From JABCZH01 sp963803775 (GTDB taxonomy: Bacteria > Acidobacteriota > Terriglobia > Terriglobales > Acidobacteriaceae): a stretch of 64,000 nt of DNA. The notes under the pieces were generated by a model. That model was not told the DNA's origin. It ran no database searches and saw nothing but the letters and a program-made list of their open reading frames with translations. The position numbers and the translations under genes were made by a program. The stretch covers positions 434,001 to 498,000 of the forward strand of contig CAWDNS010000007.1 of assembly GCA_963803775.1 (NCBI GenBank). The letters run 5' to 3'. Shown here one piece after another: positions 1 through 6,983 of this stretch; positions within the stretch are counted from its first letter, which is position 1; each line of letters opens with the position of its first letter.

Positions 1-146
1 TTCTGTATTCATTCACGGGAGGGGTTGATGGAGGAAATCCTTTTGGCACGCTCGTCCGTGACGCAGCCGGCAACCTCTATGGCACCACGGAGTTTGGGGG
101 AGATCCGAGCTGCAACTGCGGCATTGTATTCAAGGTGACACCCTAA
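1..146 (+). CDS. 3' end of a TIGR03803-type tandem-repeat protein (partial)
   Basis: Reading from base 3, an open frame of 47 residues runs to a TAA at 144-146; the 5' part lies outside the window. It contains one copy of the repeat characteristic of this family: a LYSF strand, a GGxP turn, then LVRDAAGNLYGTT followed by a Cys-containing C-x-C-GIVFKVTP end. The same pattern recurs in the two genes at 58.8-62.0 kb, so this is probably a third relative. The family is secreted and resembles a beta-propeller; its function is unknown. The fragment ends on the repeat, without the C-terminal IPT/TIG-like domain that the two downstream relatives carry. Confidence 0.75.
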   Translation, partial: LYSFTGGVDGGNPFGTLVRDAAGNLYGTTEFGGDPSCNCGIVFKVTP

Positions 147-327
147 AAACGCGTCGCCTAAGAACAGCGCCCGAGACTGTCGGCGTCGCGGCAAAATAAG
201 AACAATTTGGACTGGTAGAGTTATCCTCGCTGCAAGCTCCCTGCTGTTGACAAATCGTGGCTACACTCATTGGCCCTTGGAGCAGAGTCGGCCCGTTCTC
301 AAAACGTGTAACGCCTGGTTAAGCCAA

Positions 328-855
328 TTATCCTGAAACAATCGAGCTAAGTCCTTTTATCGGCCCATGTCCGCCCCTCCGCACTGCGGAGATACGAGTA
401 GATTTCGTCCGAGGGCGGACCGTTTTCTTGGCGCCTGACTTCGGAAGATGCGTTTCGCGAAGTTCAGACATGAATTCCGCCCTCAGGCTCGGCCCTCCTT
501 TTTCCAGGACCTGTGCGAGACCCCTGAGCCTGGAGGCCGGCAAGTACTTGTGCCCCCATGCAACCATCTCCATCAGAAGAGGGAGCAATCCGATGCCTCT
601 TTCGGTGAGACTGTAAATGGCTTTCTGTTTATGGCTGGCGTCCTGAGACTTGATGACGATCCCTTGCTGGACAAGTCTTTGAAGACGATCGGCCAGAATA
701 TTCGACGCAATCCCTTCCACAGACTTGGTGAGGAGCTCGCGAAAATGCCTTCGGTTCATGAAAATGATGTCGCGGATGACGAGAAGACTCCACTGGTCGC
801 CAAATATCTCGACCGTCAGGTTGATAACGCACTCTGACCTTTGATCCTTATGCAC
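328..855 (-). CDS. HxlR family winged-helix transcriptional regulator
   Basis: The protein (175 residues from a GTG) has the HxlR signature: an RSEC near the N terminus, FGDQWSLLVIRDI, a RRHFRELL segment, and EGIASNILADRLQRL as the recognition region, then a basic C-terminal tail. HxlR proteins are MarR-like dimers that bind palindromic DNA, often next to their own gene. The frame stays open upstream to an ATG-like start at 972, but I choose GTG at 855. The family fold begins there, a GGAG lies about 10 bases upstream, and the extra 39 residues would overlie a perfect palindrome at 897-925 that looks like the operator. The target gene is not evident; no divergent enzyme gene sits next to it. 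Confidence 0.85.
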   Translation of the reverse strand: MHKDQRSECVINLTVEIFGDQWSLLVIRDIIFMNRRHFRELLTKSVEGIASNILADRLQRLVQQGIVIKSQDASHKQKAIYSLTERGIGLLPLLMEMVAWGHKYLPASRLRGLAQVLEKGGPSLRAEFMSELRETHLPKSGAKKTVRPRTKSTRISAVRRGGHGPIKGLSSIVSG

Positions 856-896
856 TCTGCCTGCACTCCGGTGAGCGTTGCCTGCCCGATGATTGT

Positions 897-925
897 ACAA
901 CTGGTTGCCTATGATAACCAGTTGT
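897..925. promoter_or_regulatory. Palindromic operator-like site upstream of the HxlR gene
   Basis: A perfect 10-bp inverted repeat, ACAACTGGTT and AACCAGTTGT, separated by 9 bp, lies 42 bp upstream of the GTG start. On the minus strand a TACAAT resembling a -10 box overlaps its proximal arm. The half-site AACCAGTTG recurs at 1058-1066. Position and symmetry fit autoregulation by the HxlR protein; this is inference. Confidence 0.55.
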
Positions 926-1371
926 GTTGCAGGTGTGGGGGCGTAGTTTTCGCCGACTTCTTCCATTTTCAAAAGCCCTCGCAGCGAAAGGGCCTAGAGG
1001 CCATTAGCCTTCACGCCAGTACCCAATCGCCAGGAGCCGCAAGTAGTTGTCATATACAACCAGTTGCAAATCGCTAGCATCCGATTTGCTACTGAATGCG
1101 GCATGAATCGCAAAGATCGCGCATCTGCACGTGCGTGTACCTGCACAGCCTGCGGCCTTGAAGTTTCGTTGCACAGAAGAAGAAGAGGCGAATCTGATGT
1201 CAACAGCTCTGGGCTACGAGAAAACCTCCCCTGCGTGGCTGGAAGGCCAACGCGGGAGAGACTCAGCGGTGTCGCAAAAGTAAGCGGAGCGGGGGCAGCA
1301 ATGTCTCCCGTCTCCGAGCCAATAACAACAGAAGAACCAAACACCAGACAGTGCTTCTAAGGGGTTCCACC
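926..1371. other. Intergenic region between the HxlR gene and the leader peptide
   Basis: Apart from the palindromes at 1046-1089, I see no convincing gene here. An open frame at 1064-1360 (+) has no recognisable domain, atypical Cys/Arg-rich composition and no good ribosome binding site. The region presumably holds the promoter for the repeat-protein gene, but no clear -35/-10 pair was recognised. Confidence 0.4.
1046..1089. promoter_or_regulatory. Cluster of small palindromes with a second operator half-site
   Basis: Three overlapping elements are seen: GTTGT-CATAT-ACAAC (1046-1060), a copy of the half-site AACCAGTTG (1058-1066), and GCAAATCG-8 bp-CGATTTGC (1066-1089). A shared half-site with the palindrome at 897-925 suggests a second binding site for the same regulator. 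No experimental support can be read from sequence. Confidence 0.35.
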
Positions 1372-1410
1372 ATGACCACTCAACTCAAATCAACTCAGGA
1401 GGAGTTATGA
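1372..1410 (+). CDS. 12-codon leader peptide coupled to the repeat-protein gene
   Basis: A tiny frame, MTTQLKSTQEEL, starts 7 bases after an AGGGG ribosome binding site. It ends in TGA at 1408-1410, overlapping the ATG of the next gene (ATGA overlap, ATG at 1407). Its last codons also contain the AGGAGGAG ribosome binding site (1397-1404) of that gene. The arrangement is what translational coupling would need. The residues show no attenuator-like run of one amino acid. Whether it is translated is inference. Confidence 0.45.
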   Translation: MTTQLKSTQEEL

Positions 1411-2513
1411 ATCGACTGCAGCTTTGGAGGGCCGTAAGCGTCGTACTTCTTGCATGTGGTTTCGCGGGCGCTCAAACCATCACCGTATTTGACGCTCCGG
1501 GCGCGGGCACTGGCGCGGGCCAGGGCACCGGCGGTTTTGGCATTAACCCACAGGGAACTATCGTGGGGTCCTACCTTGACAACGGCAATGTATTTCACGG
1601 CTACCAGTGCGTTTCGGGCTGTGGTTCGCTCAGTACCTTCACCACGTTCAATGCTCCGGGCGCGGGCACAGCCGCGAACCAAGGCACTATCACTTTCAGC
1701 ATCAACCTGTTTGGTGCGACGGTAGGGTACTACGTTGACGCAAATAACGTGGCTCACGGCTTCCTAACGGCTGCTCCGTTCACGACCTTCACTACTTTGA
1801 CCGATCCCGACGCTGGGGAAGGCGCCAGCCAGGGCACTTTCGCGGGCAACGTCAACCTGGGAGGAGAGATCGCCGGATACTACGTTGACGCAAATAACGT
1901 GGCTCACGGCTTCGTCACCGCTCCGCCTTACCGCACCTTCACCTCATTCGATCCCGAGGGCTCGGTAAACACGTTTGTCGCGGTGGCAAGCGCCCTCAGC
2001 CTGGAGGGGACGGTCGCGGGAACTTACTTTGACGCGAGCGGCGCGCTTCACGGCTTCGTGCGCGCTGCGAACGGCACCATCACCGAATATAACGTGACGG
2101 GCGCGGGCACGGGCTCCGGCCAGGGCACCGAAGGGTCAAGCATCAGCGACCTGGGGGCAACCACGGGAAACTACATCGACTCGGACGGCGTGAATCACGG
2201 CTTCGTACGCGGTCCGCACGGCGCCATCACTACCTTCGACGTTTCGGAGGCGGGCACAGGCTCCGGCCAAGGCACCGTACCTGAGGGCATCGACCTGCGG
2301 GGGGGGATTACAGGACAGTACGTCGACTCGAGCGGCGTGAATCACGGCTTCGTGCGCGGTCCACACGGAGCCATCACTACCTTCGACGTTCCGGGAGCGG
2401 GAACGGCCTCTGGCCAGGGCACCCTTCCGGCAACCCCCAACCTGTTTGGGGTGATCACCGGACAGGACATTGACACAAACAACGTGCATCACGGCTTCCT
2501 GCGGAAACCGTAA
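1407..2513 (+). CDS. Secreted protein of seven ~50-residue repeats
   Basis: The 368-residue product begins with a signal peptide of about 22 residues ending in FAGAQ. The rest consists of seven imperfect repeats of about 47-52 residues. Each has the pattern TxTxFDxPGAGTxxGQGT, then a short hydrophobic strand, GxxxGxYxDxxxVxHGF, and a loop. The last three units are closest to each other. The pattern recalls the HAF-type extracellular repeats and a beta-propeller with one blade per unit, but no enzymatic motif is visible. The start at 1407 is fixed by AGGAGGAG at 1397-1404. Seven units would suit a closed seven-bladed propeller; that is inference. Confidence 0.8.
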   Translation: MNRLQLWRAVSVVLLACGFAGAQTITVFDAPGAGTGAGQGTGGFGINPQGTIVGSYLDNGNVFHGYQCVSGCGSLSTFTTFNAPGAGTAANQGTITFSINLFGATVGYYVDANNVAHGFLTAAPFTTFTTLTDPDAGEGASQGTFAGNVNLGGEIAGYYVDANNVAHGFVTAPPYRTFTSFDPEGSVNTFVAVASALSLEGTVAGTYFDASGALHGFVRAANGTITEYNVTGAGTGSGQGTEGSSISDLGATTGNYIDSDGVNHGFVRGPHGAITTFDVSEAGTGSGQGTVPEGIDLRGGITGQYVDSSGVNHGFVRGPHGAITTFDVPGAGTASGQGTLPATPNLFGVITGQDIDTNNVHHGFLRKP

Positions 2514-2595
2514 GGCCGCTGGGGGATAAACAGGCGTTACCAGTTGACGGCTCAGTCTGCAATAACGGGGCGCAGGAAACCCGGACGGTCGGTTG

Positions 2596-2634
2596 GAGGA
2601 GGGAGGGGTGTCGTATCACTGCCTCTCCCACCTC
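2596..2634 (+). terminator. Hairpin downstream of the repeat-protein gene
   Basis: GAGGAGGGAGGGG (2596-2608) can pair with CCTCTCCCACCTC (2622-2634) at 11 of 13 positions around a 13-base loop. It lies about 80 bp after the stop codon. No T-tract follows, so factor-independent termination is uncertain. Confidence 0.35.
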
Positions 2635-2945
2635 AACACGCTCGTGACGGTCGCAACGGCCATAATTCACCCCACATACAGCCCTCTTAATAGTAGCGAT
2701 CGAAGCCAATTGACGAAAAATCGTCATTACACTCATTGAGCCGGGAAGTGCCGTCACAATTCAAGAAATCGTTCCCCACTTCTGCCCCACAGGAAGTTTC
2801 AGGACGGAACAGGACGTCACGGATTGAGTCGGTGCAAAAACGGAAGTAGTTAAAAAGTGGGTTGGATGGTCTTAAAATCCCTAGTTCGTCGGATAAGACG
2901 TATGTCCGAGCGGGTGTTAAACAGACCATCGCCCTCAGCTACCAG
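2635..2945. other. Intergenic stretch without a recognisable gene
   Basis: Between the hairpin and the stop codon of the next gene nothing codes convincingly. An 8-bp inverted repeat, GATGGTCT (2865-2872) and AGACCATC (2923-2930), encloses 50 bases. It may act in 3' processing or termination of the minus-strand transcript, but has no other support. Confidence 0.35.
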
Positions 2946-4253
2946 TTACCGCGCGGGCAGCGGGTAGTAGCCTTCCTTGGCGAACACTTCGACGCATGGA
3001 CGGAGGTCGGATGACTTACAACCCGGCCGATTTACCCGGATGTCGATCTCGCGGCGAGTATCGCTGGGAGTGGCACGGGTCATGTAACCGAGCGTGTACT
3101 GGTTGCGGGCATCGCCGACCAGCCGGTGGTATACGTCTTCAATGGCGGTGCGTGAATATTCAGCCAGCACCTCACCGCCGGTGGCATTCGCGTACTTCGG
3201 CAGGATGTTGCTGTATCCCTGGCCGGGAATGCGCAGTTTCTCCAGCTTGTTGTACCCGGGAATAGCGGCACTTTCGACGGCGATGCCGTAGAGCAGGACT
3301 TCGTTCGAAAGCAGCACCTGCAAAACCGTGCTGTAGTTGGCGTCGCTGCGATACTCGCGGCCATCGCTGATCACAAAGATAATCTTGCGCCGGTCTTTGG
3401 GACGCTTCCCCAGGTCCCGGGCGGCCATCAGAATGGCGTCATTCAAAACGTGGGACTGCTTGGAGGGAGTACTCACCGGCGTGGTGGGCGAATCAATGGG
3501 CACGCCGTTGACCGACGGACCCTGCGGCCCCAAAGGCCCATCGGTGACAGGCACGCCGCTGACTTCTCCGTGTTTCGTTTTGAGTCCGTTTAACACTCCT
3601 TCCAGCTTGCGGCCGACGGCGCTAAAATCGGCCAGTTGCGACACACTGGTGCTGTAAGTGTAGATTGCGATTTCGTCGAACGCGGCGAACGAGCCGCTCA
3701 AGGTGGAGAAAGTCTCGTTGACTTTCTGCAAGGCAATATCCGGCATGCCGAAGTCGATGACCACGGCAACCGAAAGCCCAAAGGGATCGCTGGTAAAGAA
3801 ATTCAAGTTTTGCTTCTTGCCATCTTCATACACCGAAAAGTCCGTGGACAATAACCCGCTGACCAAATGTCCTGACTCGTCAGTGACTCGCACCGGCACT
3901 ACTACTTGATTGACATTGACCCGCAACTGGAAAAGTTGGTCCTGTGCCGCAGGAGCCGACTTGGGAACGCTGCCCGGCGGAACGGTATTGATCTTCATCG
4001 GAGGTGGCGGCCCGGGAGGAGCATCGCCTGAATCCGGCGGAGGCTGGTTCGGCGGATTCGCGGGATTTGTGCCAGGCGGGGCAGGCTTAAGCTCCGGGGC
4101 TGCGGGCAATGGTGGCTGGGAGGTTGAGGGCGCATCCGGAATGCTGGATTTCTGGTCCGGCTGCTGTTGCGCCATCACCGGCCCTAACGCCAGAAAAAAC
4201 AACAGGATTGCCAGCCCACCAGCTATTCGTACTATAGGCATCAATCGCCCCAC
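2946..4253 (-). CDS. Secreted VWA-like protein (acidobacterial VWFA-related, TIGR03436 type)
   Basis: The product (435 residues) has a signal peptide ending near VMAQQQ, a Pro-rich linker of about 75 residues, and then a VWA-like domain. The usual family opening is present (LRVNVNQVVVPVRVTDESG, DFSVYEDGKKQ), as is the usual ending QYTLGYM...R.IDIRV...GYY. The expected metal-binding DxSxS is replaced by DFGMP, so a canonical MIDAS is probably absent. A long insert rich in Gly/Pro/Ser lies between the first half and the Rossmann-like IIFVISDGREY segment. I choose GTG at 4253 because GGAGG precedes it by 7 bases; an upstream TTG at 4370 would run into the divergent gene. Function unknown; probably periplasmic or on the outer surface. 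Confidence 0.85.
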   Translation of the reverse strand: MGRLMPIVRIAGGLAILLFFLALGPVMAQQQPDQKSSIPDAPSTSQPPLPAAPELKPAPPGTNPANPPNQPPPDSGDAPPGPPPPMKINTVPPGSVPKSAPAAQDQLFQLRVNVNQVVVPVRVTDESGHLVSGLLSTDFSVYEDGKKQNLNFFTSDPFGLSVAVVIDFGMPDIALQKVNETFSTLSGSFAAFDEIAIYTYSTSVSQLADFSAVGRKLEGVLNGLKTKHGEVSGVPVTDGPLGPQGPSVNGVPIDSPTTPVSTPSKQSHVLNDAILMAARDLGKRPKDRRKIIFVISDGREYRSDANYSTVLQVLLSNEVLLYGIAVESAAIPGYNKLEKLRIPGQGYSNILPKYANATGGEVLAEYSRTAIEDVYHRLVGDARNQYTLGYMTRATPSDTRREIDIRVNRPGCKSSDLRPCVEVFAKEGYYPLPAR

Positions 4254-4363
4254 GGACACGCCTCCGCTTTTTGGCCTACTTTGAGTTGAGAATGCTGAAT
4301 CCGGCAGTTTGTTGCATCTAACCATTCGGAATAGACTAACAAAATTGCTCTGAGTATACCTTG

Positions 4364-5380
4364 ATGCCAAAAACCAATAAGCCTTTAGCTCGAAGCAGTG
4401 TGCTGTGGTTAGTTTTGGCCGCTGTGGCCGTCGCCTCGCACGCCCAACAGCCGCAATCTCCCGACCCGGCCCAGCATGCGGATCAATCCTCCGAGACCCT
4501 GAAGGTTAACGTCAACGTGGTGCAACTGTTCTTCAACGTCAAGGACAAGAAGGGCGGGCTGATCCCAAACCTGACCAAAGACCAGTTTCAGATTTCTGAG
4601 GATGGCAAACCGCAGACCATCAAGTATTTTGCCGCTGAATCGAATCTGCCGCTGACGCTGGGCATTCTATTTGACACCAGTCCCAGCCAAGCCCGTGTGC
4701 TCGACATGGAGAAGCTGGTGGGCGGCCAATTCCTGGATGAGATTCTGCGGGACAAAGACCTGGCTTTTGTCATGGGCTTTGATGCCGACGTGGATTTGTT
4801 GCAGGACTTCACCAATTCCACTCGTCTTCTGAAGAAGGCGATGAACAACGCGAAGATTGGCGGAGGAGGAGGGATGTCCGGCCCGGGCGGGGGCCCGGTT
4901 CCGACGCTGAGTCATGGCTGTTGCACCATGCTGTATGACGCCGTGTACCTGGCAGGCCACGATCAACTGGCGCAGCAGGTGGGAAGAAAAGCCATGATCC
5001 TGCTCACCGATGGGGAGGATGAAGGCAGCAAGGTCAAGATCCAAGATGCGATTGAGGCCGCGCAAAAGTCGGACGCCATATGTTATGTACTTTTGATCGC
5101 GGACCGTGGAGGGATGTGGGGCGGCTTCGGCGGCGGCGATATGAATAAACTCAGCAAGGAAACCGGAGGCCGAGTCATTGAGGTAGGGAACAAGTTCGAC
5201 AAGCTGAAAGAGGCGTTTGACCAGATCGCCCACGAACTACGCAGTCAGTACAACCTGGGCTACACTCCGACCAATCCCAAACTCGATGGGACATTCCGTA
5301 AAATCGAGATTCACACCAACGACAAGGATTATAAGATTCAGTCGCGCGCCGGATATTACGCGGTAGCTAGGGCGGATTGA
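4364..5380 (+). CDS. Secreted VWA-like protein with intact DxSxS motif
   Basis: This 338-residue protein has a signal peptide (hydrophobic WLVLAAVAVASHA, then QQ) and one VWA-like domain. It opens with LKVNVNVVQLFFNVKDKKG and FQISEDGKPQ. The MIDAS is canonical, DTSPS in LGILFDTSPSQ, and the second conserved strand is AMILLTDGEDEG. It closes with LRSQYNLGYTP and a final R.GYYAV. A Gly/Pro-rich loop sits near residue 170. It is transcribed divergently from the previous VWA-like gene, with about 110 bp between the chosen starts, so the two may share a control region. ATG at 4364 is preferred over the TTG one codon upstream. No partner or enzyme activity can be deduced. Confidence 0.85.
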   Translation: MPKTNKPLARSSVLWLVLAAVAVASHAQQPQSPDPAQHADQSSETLKVNVNVVQLFFNVKDKKGGLIPNLTKDQFQISEDGKPQTIKYFAAESNLPLTLGILFDTSPSQARVLDMEKLVGGQFLDEILRDKDLAFVMGFDADVDLLQDFTNSTRLLKKAMNNAKIGGGGGMSGPGGGPVPTLSHGCCTMLYDAVYLAGHDQLAQQVGRKAMILLTDGEDEGSKVKIQDAIEAAQKSDAICYVLLIADRGGMWGGFGGGDMNKLSKETGGRVIEVGNKFDKLKEAFDQIAHELRSQYNLGYTPTNPKLDGTFRKIEIHTNDKDYKIQSRAGYYAVARAD

Positions 5381-5382
5381 GG

Positions 5383-5418
5383 GCTCTTCGGTGCTTAAGC
5401 GCTTTCACCGCGAAGAGC
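5383..5418. terminator. Inverted repeat between convergent genes
   Basis: GCTCTTCG (5383-5390) pairs with CGAAGAGC (5411-5418). The flanking GTG/CAC bases can extend the stem with a one-base bulge. The position between convergent genes fits a bidirectional terminator; its 3' half overlaps a dispersed repeat copy. Confidence 0.4.
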
Positions 5419-5447
5419 GCAAAGGTTTCGCAAAGGTCGCGAAGAAA
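5405..5447 (+). repeat. Dispersed ACCACAGAGG-type repeat, CGCGAAG subtype
   Basis: A tandem of degenerate 9-10-base units (ACCGCGAAG, AGCGCAAAGG, TTCGCAAAGG, TCGCGAAG). It closely matches the reverse complement of the copy at 50571-50617. Confidence 0.6.
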
Positions 5448-5473
5448 ATCCGACCTCGAGATTAGACGCTGCG

Positions 5474-5908
5474 TTACGGTTTCGCAGACTTGACAACGCG
5501 TGACGGCCGGTCCTTCACTCGAATCACAAACTTCAGTCCTGACCAGACTTCATTCACCGCGCAGACTTTGACATCGACCAGCCCGGCCTGCAATCCGATG
5601 TTGCGGACGTCGTTTTCCGTAAGATCAGTCGCGACGCCGGAGGCCTTTTTCGGCCAGCTTACCCAGATCATTCCAGTGGGCGCCAATATCTTCGCAACCT
5701 GAGAGAACTTTTTCTCCAGGTCAGCGGCACTCTTGACGAAGATCATGGCGAAATCAAGCGGTTTGCGGCCGTCTTTCGCGAGCTGGCAAATTGCCAGAGC
5801 GTCTTTTAGTTCCGCTTTCACACCGGTTGGAATATCGAGCAGCACCACCTGAAACTTCTCTTTAATCCCAAGTTTCCTGGGCAGTGGTGTGCCGGAGTAT
5901 CCTGCCAT
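5474..5908 (-). CDS. DUF3052 family protein
   Basis: This 144-residue protein begins MAGYSGTPLPRKLGIK, the usual start of DUF3052 proteins. It continues with a VVLLDIP strand, FVKSAADLEKKF, and the conserved MIWVSWPKKASGV segment before a VCAVNEVWSGLKFV strand. The family is small and cytoplasmic, with no known activity. It is the last gene of a minus-strand run with the VWA-like gene 8 bp upstream and the flavoprotein before that, so the three are probably co-transcribed. ATG at 5908 is supported by AGGA about 8 bases upstream. Confidence 0.85.
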   Translation of the reverse strand: MAGYSGTPLPRKLGIKEKFQVVLLDIPTGVKAELKDALAICQLAKDGRKPLDFAMIFVKSAADLEKKFSQVAKILAPTGMIWVSWPKKASGVATDLTENDVRNIGLQAGLVDVKVCAVNEVWSGLKFVIRVKDRPSRVVKSAKP

Positions 5909-5916
5909 GAGATTTC

Positions 5917-6972
5917 CTATTGCACCGGGGCGTAATAGCCGCGACGGCTGCGAACGTGCAGACCCTTCTGCTTGGCGGAGATATCAATGGTGCGGAAGCG
6001 GCCGTCGGGCCTGAAGTCAGCCGGTTTGTAGGAGACGGCATATTGGCTGCGCAGCTCTTCTTGAATAGAGGCGAAGGCATTGGCCACTTCAGTAAGTTGG
6101 AAAGGAATGTAGGAGCGTCCGCCCGTGGCCTCGGCAATGCGTTCGAGAATTTTGTCACCGTGGCGGCCGCCGCTTCCCATGAGGTTGGTGCTGATGGTGT
6201 AAACCACGACTTCGGCCCGCTCCGCCATTTCGATGGCCTCCTCGCGGGTAACATGGCTCTGGTTGTCATCGCCATCGCTCAGCAGGATGATGGCGCGGCG
6301 CACAGCGCCATTGGGGGAACTCTTCAGCAGTTTGTCACGGCAGGCGAAGTACAGGGCGTCGAACAGGGCCGTGCCCCCACCCGGCCGCAGTGCTCGGATC
6401 CCGATGGAGAGTGCTTCGGTGCTGTCGGTGAAGTCCTGGGTAACTTCGGGAGTGGCATCGAAGCCGACCACGAAAGCCCGGTCATATTTTCGGCGCAGGG
6501 TTTGGTTGAGAAACTCGATGGCCGCTTCCTGTTCGAACTTGAAACGATCACGGATGGAATTGCTGGCGTCGATCAGAAGTCCGGCTTCAAGCGGCAGATC
6601 GGTTTCGGCACGAAAGCTGCGAATCTCAAGTGCAGGCTTGCCGTCGTCAATGATCTTGAAGTCGTTTTTCTTGAGGTCTCTCACGTAGCGGCCGTGCTTA
6701 TCGGTCACGGTGAAAACCACGTTGACTTCGTTGACCCGGGTGACGATGGTGGGAGCGCTGTTGTCTTCTGGTTGTGGAGTGGGCGGGGCGGTCTGCGTAG
6801 CCGGCTGCTGCTCGGGTTTTGTCTGGGGCGGAGGCACTGCCGATCCAGACTGGGCCGGCTTCCGAGCCGCCGAGGGAGCAGACGGCAGATCGGCCGGGGC
6901 CGTGTCTTGACTATGGGCTGCCGTCATGACCACAAGCGAAAAGCCCAGGAAAAGTATGCCGGGAACTTTCAT
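5917..6972 (-). CDS. Secreted VWA-like protein with intact DxSxS motif
   Basis: The 351-residue product has a signal peptide (FLGFSLVVMTAAHSQ), a Pro/Gln/Thr-rich linker to about residue 75, and one VWA-like domain. It opens with VNEVNVVFTVTDKHGRYV and FKIIDDGKPALEI. The MIDAS is canonical, DASNS in AGLLIDASNSI, and the second strand is AIILLSDGDDNQSH. The family ending is LRSQYAVSYKP followed by V.SRRGYY. I start at ATG 6972; the frame stays open further upstream but would overlap the end of the flavoprotein gene, whose stop lies 11 bp away. Role unknown; export is inferred from the signal peptide. Confidence 0.85.
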   Translation of the reverse strand: MKVPGILFLGFSLVVMTAAHSQDTAPADLPSAPSAARKPAQSGSAVPPPQTKPEQQPATQTAPPTPQPEDNSAPTIVTRVNEVNVVFTVTDKHGRYVRDLKKNDFKIIDDGKPALEIRSFRAETDLPLEAGLLIDASNSIRDRFKFEQEAAIEFLNQTLRRKYDRAFVVGFDATPEVTQDFTDSTEALSIGIRALRPGGGTALFDALYFACRDKLLKSSPNGAVRRAIILLSDGDDNQSHVTREEAIEMAERAEVVVYTISTNLMGSGGRHGDKILERIAEATGGRSYIPFQLTEVANAFASIQEELRSQYAVSYKPADFRPDGRFRTIDISAKQKGLHVRSRRGYYAPVQ

Positions 6973-6983
6973 TGGAGTTCGTA

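Noticed and set aside
1064..1360. A 98-codon open frame upstream of the repeat protein
   Set aside because: No start signal, no domain, and it overlies small palindromes more consistent with a control region.
2865..2930. A 66-base segment with an 8-bp end stem that resembles a tRNA acceptor
   Set aside because: The internal arms do not fit a tRNA: the TTCG sits near the 5' end, and no anticodon or T arm forms in the right place on either strand.
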